Shown: positions 1 through 5,564, counted from the stretch's first letter. The stretch: 8,233 nt of DNA from CAZLLE01 sp964560425 (GCA_964560425.1 CAZLLE010000029.1:1-8233), one strand, 5' to 3'. Notes: generated by a model from the letters alone, not told the origin. A program made the numbers and translations.

Positions 1-828
1 GGTACTGCTCTTGATACTCAAACAAATCTATTGTGGCAAAATAATCAAATAGGTCATAGTACTAGAGCTGGTGCTATTACAAGGTGTGATAATTTAGATT
101 TTGCTGGTTTTAGTGATTGGAGATTATCAACGCAGGCAGAATCAAAGATTTTTCATTCTGAAATGAATAATCAAGGAGATGTACCTAAACAATCATTTTC
201 TCGTTGTACAGCAGAAGTAGTTTCAGATGGTTATGTAAGAACAAAAAAGGGTGCTACTAAATATGGTGGAGAACCTGGAGATACAATAGGATTTGGTGGT
301 AGTGCCAATGTTAGATGTGTTAGAGAAGCAGGAGGTGATCCAGATCCAATAACATCTATAGAAGATCAAATTGTAAAGAAACATAATGAATATAGAAAAG
401 AAGTATTTACAGGTAATGATTTAGTATGGGATGCGACATTAGCAGAACATGCTCAGGCTTGGGCTGATTATTTGGCAGCAAATTATACACAAGCTGATGC
501 AGGAAAATCACCTCATGCCTCAGCTTTTAATCAGGCAACACATGGACTTCCTTATTCAGGAGAAGGTGAAAATATAGCATGGTCTAGTTATGGTAGAGGA
601 TATATCGCTTCTATTGACGCATGGGCTAGTGAAAAAGCTTATTATGACTATGCAACAAATGCTTCAACTGATCCTACGAAAGCTGTTGGACACTATACTC
701 AAATAGTTTGGAAAAATACAACAAAAGTTGGTTGTGGTATTGCTCAATCTACAACTGATTATGGTGGAGAACATGTAGTTTGTAGATATTCTCCTCCGGG
801 AAATTATATAGGAGAGAAACCATACTAA
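1..828 (+). CDS. DUF1566-type domain plus CAP (SCP/PR-1) domain protein, 5' partial
   Basis: The frame is open from base 1, so the gene begins upstream; the in-frame TTG at 31 is an internal Leu codon. 275 residues are visible. Residues 1-108 look like a DUF1566/Lcl C-terminal domain: TNLLWQ near the start, a SDWRLST block (38-44) and a closing NVRCVR (103-108). A short Gly/Asp/Pro linker follows. Residues 122-275 are a CAP domain: HNEYR (128-132), GENIA (189-193), a W-x-x-E pair (E211), GHYTQIVW (230-237) and CRYSPPGNY (261-269). The CAP cavity residues H172, E190, E211 and H231 all appear present, and C245 and C261 could form a disulfide. Both domain families are usually exported, so a periplasmic or surface location is inferred, but any signal peptide is off the window. 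The molecular function of bacterial CAP proteins is mostly unknown. It ends convergently with the next gene. Confidence 0.88.
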   Translation, partial: GTALDTQTNLLWQNNQIGHSTRAGAITRCDNLDFAGFSDWRLSTQAESKIFHSEMNNQGDVPKQSFSRCTAEVVSDGYVRTKKGATKYGGEPGDTIGFGGSANVRCVREAGGDPDPITSIEDQIVKKHNEYRKEVFTGNDLVWDATLAEHAQAWADYLAANYTQADAGKSPHASAFNQATHGLPYSGEGENIAWSSYGRGYIASIDAWASEKAYYDYATNASTDPTKAVGHYTQIVWKNTTKVGCGIAQSTTDYGGEHVVCRYSPPGNYIGEKPY

Positions 829-1091
829 TTATTTAGTTGTAAAGCAATAGAGGAGAGTTCGTCATCAAGCTCTTCTCTACTACTATAATAGAATGCTTTT
901 TTTTCTCCGTTTTTAAGATTTATAAAAATAGCATAGTTGACGATCTCCACTTTTCCTAAGCCTTCAGTTTCTAGCCATTTTAAGCTCATTTGCGTCGTTT
1001 CATCCTCATAACCTGTTTTGATTATACCTGCTGGATAGAGTTGATTTATATTTGAGTAGTCTATTGTTTCATTTTGGATTGTAAATATCAT
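825..1091 (-). CDS. Conserved-looking hypothetical protein, 88 aa
   Basis: I do not recognise a named family. The ATG at 1091 has an AAAAAAGGA-type ribosome site about 13 nt upstream, which is slightly far. The product is soluble and acidic, with no signal peptide, membrane segment or cysteine. It reads as a small alpha/beta protein: an N-terminal strand, a central MSLKWLE segment, two strands (KVEIVNYAIFINL and KKAFYYSS) and a C-terminal acidic helix (REELDDELSSIALQL). The amino-acid composition is protein-like and it has its own plausible promoter, so I take it as real. Its TAG stop shares bases with the TAA stop of the CAP gene (825-828, sequence CTAA), so the two genes converge with no space for a terminator between them. 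A role cannot be given. Confidence 0.7.
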   Translation of the reverse strand: MIFTIQNETIDYSNINQLYPAGIIKTGYEDETTQMSLKWLETEGLGKVEIVNYAIFINLKNGEKKAFYYSSREELDDELSSIALQLNN

Positions 1092-1097
1092 GAGAGT

Positions 1098-1176
1098 GGA
1101 GCATTCCTTTTTTGGAATGTATTATAGGAAGTACGACTTTAGTCGTACCTTAATGAGATTGAAATCTCATCTCCTA
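1098..1176. repeat. Cluster of three 18-nt palindromes
   Basis: Three consecutive perfect inverted repeats of equal length: CATTCC-N6-GGAATG at 1102-1119, GTACGACT-TT-AGTCGTAC at 1131-1148, and ATGAGATT-GA-AATCTCAT at 1153-1170. TAGGA (1125-1129) can pair with TCCTA (1172-1176), closing the last two hairpins into a compact three-way junction. The tetramer GGAG flanks the outer foot of the first palindrome (1098-1101, plus strand) and of the third (1174-1171, minus strand), in opposite orientation. The cluster lies just past the 3' end of the peroxiredoxin gene, so it may also act as its terminator or mRNA-end stabiliser. The layout resembles REP/BIME-type intergenic repeats, but copy number cannot be judged here. 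Confidence 0.7.
1121..1126 (-). promoter_or_regulatory. Candidate -10 element for the 88-aa gene
   Basis: On the minus strand this reads TATAAT, a perfect -10 hexamer 29 nt upstream of the ATG. It lies between two palindromes. No T-tract precedes it, unlike the other promoters in the window, so it is only a candidate. If it is used, transcription would begin inside or at the edge of the CATTCC/GGAATG hairpin. Confidence 0.35.
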
Positions 1177-1187
1177 ATCTAAATAAA

Positions 1188-1784
1188 TTAAAGTTCTTCA
1201 GCATGTTTATCTAAATATTCAGCAACACCTGCTGTATCAGCTTTCATTCCTTCATCACCTTTGCTCCAACCAGCTGGACATACTTCTCCATGCTCGTTTG
1301 TAAATAGCATTGTATCTACCATTCTGATCATCTCATCAATATTTCTACCAAGTGGAAGATCATTGATTACTGCGTGTCTTACTGTCCCATCTTTGTCAAT
1401 AAGGAATGATCCTCTTAGTGCTACTCCAGCATCTAAAAGAACATCATACGCTTTTGAGATCTCTTTTGTAAGATCTGCTACTAGTGGATATCTTACTTGT
1501 CCTATTCCACCTTCATTTACTGGAGTATTTTTCCATGCAAAGTGAGAAAATTGTGAATCTATTGATACACCAATTACATTAATACCTCTGCTTGTAAACT
1601 CTTCAAGTCTATGATCAAATGCAATGATCTCTGAAGGACATACAAATGTAAAGTCTAATGGATAGAAGAAAAGAACTGTACCTTTCTCTCCAAAGTTTTC
1701 ATATAAGTTAAAATTGTCAACAATTTCATTATTTCCTAGTACTGTAGTTGCTGTAAAGTCAGGTGCTTTTTTAGTTACTAACAT
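1188..1784 (-). CDS. 2-Cys peroxiredoxin (AhpC/TSA family), 198 aa
   Basis: Thiol peroxidase that reduces hydrogen peroxide, organic hydroperoxides and probably peroxynitrite in the cytoplasm, then is recycled by a thioredoxin- or AhpF-type reductase. The peroxidatic cysteine C49 is in the family signature DFTFVCPSEI, and the resolving cysteine C169 is in EVCPAGW, making it a typical 2-Cys enzyme. Length is normal. A GGIG-type loop (GGIGQVRYPL) is present, but the C-terminal YF motif linked to over-oxidation sensitivity reads YL in a short tail (EYLDKHAEEL). The ATG at 1784 follows an AGGGAA ribosome site at good spacing. It is transcribed alone and divergently from metK; an inverted repeat lies between the two genes. 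No reductase partner is adjacent. Known in Campylobacterota as TsaA or AhpC; I leave the symbol open because the two names are used inconsistently. Confidence 0.96.
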   Translation of the reverse strand: MLVTKKAPDFTATTVLGNNEIVDNFNLYENFGEKGTVLFFYPLDFTFVCPSEIIAFDHRLEEFTSRGINVIGVSIDSQFSHFAWKNTPVNEGGIGQVRYPLVADLTKEISKAYDVLLDAGVALRGSFLIDKDGTVRHAVINDLPLGRNIDEMIRMVDTMLFTNEHGEVCPAGWSKGDEGMKADTAGVAEYLDKHAEEL

Positions 1785-1818
1785 TTAGTTTCCCTTTTGT
1801 AATTTTTTTTAAGTGAGA

Positions 1819-1839
1819 AAGTTTATCCGAAATAAACTT
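1819..1839. promoter_or_regulatory. Perfect 8-bp inverted repeat, candidate operator
   Basis: Arms AAGTTTAT (1819-1826) and ATAAACTT (1832-1839) flank a 5-nt centre CCGAA. It lies in the 129-bp divergent spacer, 35 nt before the peroxiredoxin start and 75 nt before metK. A site for a dimeric redox or peroxide regulator is plausible because it is next to a peroxidase gene, but I cannot match it to a known box. It could equally form a hairpin in the peroxiredoxin leader mRNA. Confidence 0.45.
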
Positions 1840-1852
1840 AAGAGAATATTTC

Positions 1853-1865
1853 ATGATAGACAAAA
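1853..1865 (-). promoter_or_regulatory. Candidate promoter of the peroxiredoxin gene
   Basis: Read on the minus strand, TTTTG (1865-1861) is followed after two bases by TATCAT (1858-1853). This resembles the T-tract plus -10 layout of the better promoters before the ferredoxin and ndk genes. Transcription would start near 1846, so the inverted repeat at 1819-1839 would fall just downstream of the start, where a bound repressor would block transcription. The hexamer is imperfect, so confidence is low. Confidence 0.3.
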
Positions 1866-1869
1866 GATA

Positions 1870-1883
1870 TTTTTCGATAAAAT
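1870..1883 (+). promoter_or_regulatory. Candidate promoter of metK
   Basis: A T-tract (1870-1874) is followed by CGA and TAAAAT (1878-1883), a -10-like hexamer. The predicted start is near 1890, giving a leader of about 24 nt with the ribosome site AGGA about 6 nt before the ATG at 1914. The short leader leaves no room for a SAM riboswitch, which in other bacteria often precedes metK. Confidence 0.4.
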
Positions 1884-1913
1884 CTTCAAAAATAAATTTA
1901 AGTAGGATTAAGA

Positions 1914-3071
1914 ATGGCAAAAGATTTTTTATTTACAAGTGAATCTGTAACAGAGGGGCATCCAGATAAAATGGCTGATCAGGTTAGTGATGCTATATTG
2001 GATTATATTATTAAAGAAGACCCTAATGCTAGAGTAGCTTGTGAGACACTTTTATCAAATGGTTTTTGTGTAATTGCAGGAGAGTTAAAAACAACAGCTT
2101 ATGCCCCTATGCAAGATATTGCTAGAGATGTTGTTCGTGAGATTGGTTATACAGATGCTAGTTATGGATTTGATTATAAGAGTGCGGGTGTTTTAAATGG
2201 TATTGGTGAACAGAGTCCTGATATCAATCAAGGTGTAGATCAAGCTGATGGTGAGATTGGGGCTGGAGATCAAGGATTGATGTTTGGTTATGCTTGTCGT
2301 GAAACTGATGTTTTGATGCCTTTACCTATAAATCTATCTCATAAACTTACTCAAGGGCTTGCGATTGTTCGTAAAAATGGAACTGTACCATTTTTGAGAC
2401 CTGATGGAAAGGCACAAGTGAGTGTTCGTTATGAAGATGGAAAACCAGTAGCTGTTGATACTATTGTAGTCTCAACTCAACACTCCCCTGATGTTTCACA
2501 AAATATTCTTAAAGAGGCTGTTATTGAAGAGGTTATTTTAAAGAGTATTCCAAAAGAGTTTTTAAATGATAATATTAAATATCTTATCAATCCAACAGGA
2601 AGATTTGTAATTGGTGGACCTCAAGGTGATGCTGGTTTAACTGGTAGAAAAATTATTGTAGATACTTATGGTGGAAGTTGTCCTCATGGCGGTGGTGCTT
2701 TTAGTGGTAAAGATCCATCAAAAGTTGATAGAAGTGGTGCTTATATGGCAAGGTATATTGCCAAAAACTTAGTTGCTGCAGATATATGTGATGAAGCAAC
2801 AATTCAATTAGCTTATGCAATTGGTGTAGTTGAGCCTGTATCTATTTTTGTTGATACTCATGGTACATCAAAAGTTGATGAGAGTAGATTAGAGAGTTGT
2901 GTGAGAGAAGTGTTTAGATTAACTCCTAAAGGTATTATTGAGAGTTTAGATTTATTAAGACCTATATATAGAAAGACTGCCGCTTATGGACACTTTGGTA
3001 GGGAGTTAGATACCTTTTCATGGGAGAAAAAAGATAAAGTAGAAGAGATAAAAAGTTATTTTAATAAGTAA
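1914..3071 (+). CDS. metK: S-adenosylmethionine synthetase (methionine adenosyltransferase)
   Basis: Makes S-adenosylmethionine from methionine and ATP, releasing phosphate and pyrophosphate; this supplies methyl groups for DNA, RNA, protein and small-molecule methylation. The 385-residue length is normal and all three pseudo-repeat domains are present. Visible signatures are ESVTEGHPDKMADQVSDA (10-27, with H16 and D18 near the ATP site), GAGDQGLMFGYAC (116-128, the hexapeptide motif plus flank), and GGGAFSGKDPSKVDRS (259-274), the glycine-rich phosphate-binding block. KDPSKVDRSGAYMARY and the C-terminal YGHFGRE segment are also typical. Start: ATG after AGGA in the leader. It is followed by an 82-bp gap with a possible weak terminator and a new promoter, so it is probably transcribed alone. 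Confidence 0.98.
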   Translation: MAKDFLFTSESVTEGHPDKMADQVSDAILDYIIKEDPNARVACETLLSNGFCVIAGELKTTAYAPMQDIARDVVREIGYTDASYGFDYKSAGVLNGIGEQSPDINQGVDQADGEIGAGDQGLMFGYACRETDVLMPLPINLSHKLTQGLAIVRKNGTVPFLRPDGKAQVSVRYEDGKPVAVDTIVVSTQHSPDVSQNILKEAVIEEVILKSIPKEFLNDNIKYLINPTGRFVIGGPQGDAGLTGRKIIVDTYGGSCPHGGGAFSGKDPSKVDRSGAYMARYIAKNLVAADICDEATIQLAYAIGVVEPVSIFVDTHGTSKVDESRLESCVREVFRLTPKGIIESLDLLRPIYRKTAAYGHFGRELDTFSWEKKDKVEEIKSYFNK

Positions 3072-3078
3072 CTTTTTT
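3050..3078 (+). terminator. Possible weak terminator of metK
   Basis: AAAAAGTTA (3050-3058) can pair with TAACTTTTT (3069-3077) around a 10-nt loop, and the 3' arm runs into a T-tract. The stem overlaps the metK stop codon and has only two G-C pairs. It has the A-tract/stem/T-tract form of an intrinsic terminator but would be weak. Confidence 0.4.
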
Positions 3079-3103
3079 ATTGTTTTATTATAGATTTTTT
3101 ATA

Positions 3104-3119
3104 TTTTTTGTGATATAAT
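3104..3119 (+). promoter_or_regulatory. Promoter of the ferredoxin gene
   Basis: A T-tract ending in G (3104-3110), then TGA and a perfect TATAAT at 3114-3119. Transcription is expected near 3126, leaving a leader of about 28 nt with a strong AAGGAG ribosome site at 3140-3145 before the ATG at 3154. The absence of a clear -35 and the upstream T-rich stretch agree with known sigma-70 promoters of Campylobacter and Helicobacter. Confidence 0.7.
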
Positions 3120-3153
3120 TTCCTTCATCTTAAATTAAGAAGGAGATCGAAAA

Positions 3154-3429
3154 ATGGCAGTTGTAATTACTGATACATGTATAAACTGTGGCGCTTGTAT
3201 TGACGAGTGTCCTGTAGAGGCAATCGTAGATGATGAGGATAATCCAACGGGAGAAGAGATCTATTATGTTTATGAAGATAAATGTGTAGAGTGTGTTTCT
3301 CATCATGATACTCCAGCATGTGCTGAAGCTTGTCCTACTGAGGGTTGTATTGTTTGGGGCGAAGCCAAAGATGGTATGACTCTTATGGCAGACAGAGGCG
3401 AAGTTGGAGAGCCTTGCGTCGAAGACTAG
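3154..3429 (+). CDS. 2[4Fe-4S] ferredoxin, Allochromatium (Alvin) type
   Basis: Small cytoplasmic electron carrier of 91 residues that binds two [4Fe-4S] clusters. The first motif is C9-x2-C12-x2-C15-x3-C19-P. The second is C44-x2-C47-x8-C56-x3-C60-P; the eight-residue loop between its second and third cysteines marks the Alvin subfamily, whose clusters have very low and unequal potentials. A further cysteine, C65, follows the second motif, and C88 is near the C-terminus. The C-terminal tail of about 25 residues is acidic, as is common in this subfamily. In Campylobacterota such ferredoxins are expected to serve pyruvate and 2-oxoglutarate:acceptor oxidoreductases and, in autotrophs, the reductive TCA cycle; that use is inferred here. 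It has its own promoter, a strong ribosome site and a terminator, so it is monocistronic. Confidence 0.95.
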   Translation: MAVVITDTCINCGACIDECPVEAIVDDEDNPTGEEIYYVYEDKCVECVSHHDTPACAEACPTEGCIVWGEAKDGMTLMADRGEVGEPCVED

Positions 3430-3441
3430 AATCTCTACTAT

Positions 3442-3495
3442 AAATTTGGTGAGTAGAATTTTTTACTCACTAAATTTACTTTCTCCTTTTTTAAA
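3442..3495 (+). terminator. Intrinsic terminator after the ferredoxin gene
   Basis: A 14-bp stem: AAATTTGGTGAGTA (3442-3455) pairs with TACTCACTAAATTT (3464-3477), with one G-T wobble and an 8-nt loop. A pyrimidine-rich tract containing TTTTTT follows (to about 3492). This is the strongest terminator in the window and separates the ferredoxin from the ndk operon. Confidence 0.85.
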
Positions 3496-3522
3496 CTACT
3501 CTTTAAACTTCATTAAATATTC

Positions 3523-3535
3523 TTTTTGTTATACT
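3523..3535 (+). promoter_or_regulatory. Promoter of the ndk-rpmF-plsX-fabH operon
   Basis: TTTTTG (3523-3528; the run itself starts with TTCTTTTTG) leads directly into TTATACT, with the -10 hexamer TATACT at 3530-3535. It lies just past the ferredoxin terminator. The predicted start near 3542 gives a leader of about 60 nt containing a small hairpin and the GGAG ribosome site at 3591-3594. Confidence 0.6.
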
Positions 3536-3547
3536 CCACGCCTTTAA

Positions 3548-3570
3548 TATGGGTACAAGTTAGTACCATA
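3548..3570 (+). promoter_or_regulatory. Leader hairpin upstream of ndk
   Basis: GGTAC (3552-3556) pairs with GTACC (3563-3567) around the 6-nt loop AAGTTA. The stem extends by three A-T pairs past one bulged G (3551). It is near the 5' end of the predicted mRNA and does not cover the ribosome site. It could protect the transcript end or be a protein-binding site; no riboswitch class is recognisable. Confidence 0.4.
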
Positions 3571-3602
3571 AAAATAAAAATCAAATTTTCGGAGAATTAA
3601 AT

Positions 3603-4016
3603 ATGGAGCAAACGCTTTCAATTATTAAACCAGATGCAGTAAAAAAAGGTGTTATAGGAAAAATTATTGACAGATTCGAGTCAAATGGACTTAGAATTGC
3701 AGCAATGAAAAAAATGCAACTTTCACAAGAAAAAGCTGGTGGATTTTATGAAGTACATAAAGATAGACCATTTTATGGTGAATTAGTAGAGTTTATGACA
3801 AGTGGACCAGTAGTTGTAATGGTGCTTGAGGGTGAAAATGCTATGGCTAAAAATAGAGAATTAATGGGTGCAACAAATCCAAAAGAGGCAGAAGCAGGTA
3901 CTATTAGAGCAGATTTTGCTGAGAGTATTGATGCTAATGCTGTTCATGGTAGTGATAGTTTGGAAAATGCAGCAATTGAGATAAAGTATTTCTTTAGTGA
4001 AAATGAGGTACTATAA
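3603..4016 (+). CDS. ndk: Nucleoside diphosphate kinase
   Basis: Transfers the gamma phosphate of ATP to other nucleoside and deoxynucleoside diphosphates through a phospho-histidine, balancing NTP pools in the cytoplasm. The 137-residue length is standard. The catalytic histidine H115 is in NAVHGSDS, the family signature. Other hallmarks are the N-terminal TLSIIKPDAV, ATNPKEAEAGTIRADFA (phosphate-binding loop) and the SGPVVVMVLEG strand. ATG at 3603 has GGAG eight bases upstream. First gene of the operon; the DUF177 gene follows after 12 nt. In this phylum ndk commonly lies just upstream of the rpmF-plsX-fabH group, which supports the lineage assignment. Confidence 0.98.
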   Translation: MEQTLSIIKPDAVKKGVIGKIIDRFESNGLRIAAMKKMQLSQEKAGGFYEVHKDRPFYGELVEFMTSGPVVVMVLEGENAMAKNRELMGATNPKEAEAGTIRADFAESIDANAVHGSDSLENAAIEIKYFFSENEVL

Positions 4017-4028
4017 GCGTTTCATTTT

Positions 4029-4370
4029 ATGAAGATAGAGTTCAGAAAAATTCCATATCAAGAGTCCCCATTTTCTATTACTCATAAGAAAATCTTATTT
4101 GAAGGTAGTTTTAAAAGAGATAGTTCACGATTAGTTAGTGTCAATTCTCTGCTTAGTGGTCAAATGAGTTTACAATGTGATAGATGTGGTGAAGATTTTA
4201 TTCAAAATATTCATGAAGCTTTAGTTTTTAAAGTGAGTGATGGTGATTTTAGTGGTGAAGATATGGATATTATTGAGTGTGAAAATTCAATAATAGATTT
4301 CGATGAGATAGCACTAAGTGAGATAGAAGCAATAAGAAGTGATTATCACTATTGTGATACATGTAAATAA
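4029..4370 (+). CDS. DUF177/YceD family protein with four-cysteine metal site
   Basis: 113 residues. The position directly before rpmF and the central MSLQCDRCGEDF segment identify it as a DUF177 (YceD) protein. E. coli YceD and its plant relatives are linked to 23S rRNA accumulation, so a role in large-subunit assembly is likely, but the biochemistry is unknown. Two CxxC pairs, C50/C53 and C109/C112 at the extreme C-terminus, probably bind zinc; C84 is extra. The segment between them is rich in Asp and Glu. The only in-frame start after the preceding stop is the ATG at 4029, and it lacks a good ribosome site. Translation is probably coupled to ndk, whose stop is 12 nt upstream. It is somewhat shorter than E. 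coli YceD. The operon link to L32 is the best clue to function. Confidence 0.88.
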   Translation: MKIEFRKIPYQESPFSITHKKILFEGSFKRDSSRLVSVNSLLSGQMSLQCDRCGEDFIQNIHEALVFKVSDGDFSGEDMDIIECENSIIDFDEIALSEIEAIRSDYHYCDTCK

Positions 4371-4397
4371 AAAATTTAAGTAAGCAGGAGAAATATT

Positions 4398-4556
4398 ATG
4401 GCAGTACCTAAGAGACGAGTCAGTAAGACAAGAGCAGCAAAAAGAAGAACACACTATAAAATTACATTACCAAAACCGGTAAAAGATGTTGATGGAACAT
4501 GGAAAATGCCTCATCATGTAAACCCAACTACAGGTGAATACAAAGTAGAAAATTAA
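4398..4556 (+). CDS. rpmF: Large-subunit ribosomal protein L32 (bL32)
   Basis: A 52-residue basic protein starting MAVPKRRVSKTRAAKRRTHY and ending TGEYKVEN, matching bL32 of Campylobacterota in length and sequence; the central VDGTWKMPHHVNPTTG is also typical. It binds 23S rRNA in the large subunit. There are no cysteines, so this is the zinc-free form. AGGAG at 4386-4390 sits seven bases before the ATG. It lies 27 nt after the DUF177 gene and its stop is two bases before the plsX ATG, so rpmF and plsX are almost certainly co-transcribed and translationally coupled. The pairing of rpmF with plsX and fabH is ancient and widespread. Confidence 0.97.
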   Translation: MAVPKRRVSKTRAAKRRTHYKITLPKPVKDVDGTWKMPHHVNPTTGEYKVEN

Positions 4557-4558
4557 AA

Positions 4559-5554
4559 ATGCAAAGAGTAGCAATAGATGCAATGGGTGGGGATTTTGGT
4601 CCTTTACCAATTGTAGACGGGACAATATTAGCTTTAAAAAAGAGACGCAAAAAATTTCATGCTATTTTAGTTGGAGAGGAGAGTAAATTTGCTCACCGAA
4701 TTCCTAGAAGATTAGCAAAATATATTGAAATAGTAGAGTGTGATGATGTTTTTGATATGAGTGAGAGTGCCACAAGTGTACTCAAACGAAAAAACTCTAC
4801 AATCTATAAAGCAGTTGATTTAGTTAGAGATGGTTATGCTGATGGAGTTGTTTCTGCTGGACATAGTGGAGCTACTATGAGTTTAGCAACACTTAGAATC
4901 GGTCGTCTCAAGGGTGTTTCTCGTCCTGCTATTGCTGCACTTATGCCAACACAAGATGGTGGTAGAAGTCTTGTATTAGATGTTGGTGCAAATACTGATT
5001 GTAAAGCTGAAAATCTATTTGAGTTTGCAGTCATGGGGTATGCTTATACCAAAGATGTTTTAGGTATTGAGTTTCCAAGAGTAGGATTACTCTCAAATGG
5101 TGAAGAGGAGTCAAAAGGTAATGAACTCACAAAAGAGGCATTTGGACTACTTAAAGAGCTTCCATCATTTCAAGGAAATGTAGAGGGAAGTGATATTTTT
5201 AATGGTAGCAGTGATGTAATTGTCTGTGATGGATTTACAGGTAATATTTTACTCAAAACTAGTGAAGGTGTTGCAAGCTCAATATCTAAGATATTAAAGA
5301 AAAATATAAGAAGATCCCCAACCGCACTTACAGGTGCACTATTAATGAGAAGAGTTTTTAAAATACTTAAAAAGCAGATGGATTATGCCGAATATGGAGG
5401 AGCTCCACTTCTTGGAATTAATGGCTGTGCAATAATCTGTCATGGTAAAAGTAATCCAAAAGCAATAAAAAACGCTATATATCAAGCAACAAATTTTCTA
5501 GAAGCGGATGTGAATGGTGATATAGAAGCTTACCTAGCACAATATAAAAAATAA
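4559..5554 (+). CDS. plsX: Phosphate acyltransferase PlsX
   Basis: Converts acyl-ACP and phosphate to acyl-phosphate, the acyl donor for PlsY in the first step of phospholipid synthesis; acts as a soluble or peripheral membrane enzyme. 331 residues, normal length. Signatures: N-terminal VAIDAMGGDFGP (4-15), SAGHSGATM (99-107), LVLDVGANTDCKAENLFEFA (138-157), VGLLSNGEEESKGNE (175-189), VCDGFTGNILLKTSEG (222-237) and YAEYGGAPLLGING (276-289). The ATG is two bases after the rpmF stop and has no strong ribosome site of its own, which points to coupling with rpmF. The gap to fabH is 22 nt. Arg/Lys-rich segments at 28-32 and 250-270 may help membrane contact, by inference. Confidence 0.98.
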   Translation: MQRVAIDAMGGDFGPLPIVDGTILALKKRRKKFHAILVGEESKFAHRIPRRLAKYIEIVECDDVFDMSESATSVLKRKNSTIYKAVDLVRDGYADGVVSAGHSGATMSLATLRIGRLKGVSRPAIAALMPTQDGGRSLVLDVGANTDCKAENLFEFAVMGYAYTKDVLGIEFPRVGLLSNGEEESKGNELTKEAFGLLKELPSFQGNVEGSDIFNGSSDVIVCDGFTGNILLKTSEGVASSISKILKKNIRRSPTALTGALLMRRVFKILKKQMDYAEYGGAPLLGINGCAIICHGKSNPKAIKNAIYQATNFLEADVNGDIEAYLAQYKK

Positions 5555-5564
5555 AATAAGAAGA

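Noticed and set aside
1261..1545. Plus-strand open frame inside the peroxiredoxin gene
   Set aside because: Antisense shadow of a clear peroxiredoxin; no ribosome site or recognisable product.
1864..1886. Second inverted repeat AAGAT...ATCTT upstream of metK
   Set aside because: Only 5 bp pair cleanly, the inner positions mismatch, and such short AT matches are expected by chance here.
1785..1913. SAM riboswitch before metK
   Set aside because: The spacer is too short and lacks the conserved helices; the inverted repeat there is a simple 21-nt dyad.
4834..5034. Minus-strand open frame inside plsX
   Set aside because: Antisense shadow of a conserved enzyme gene.
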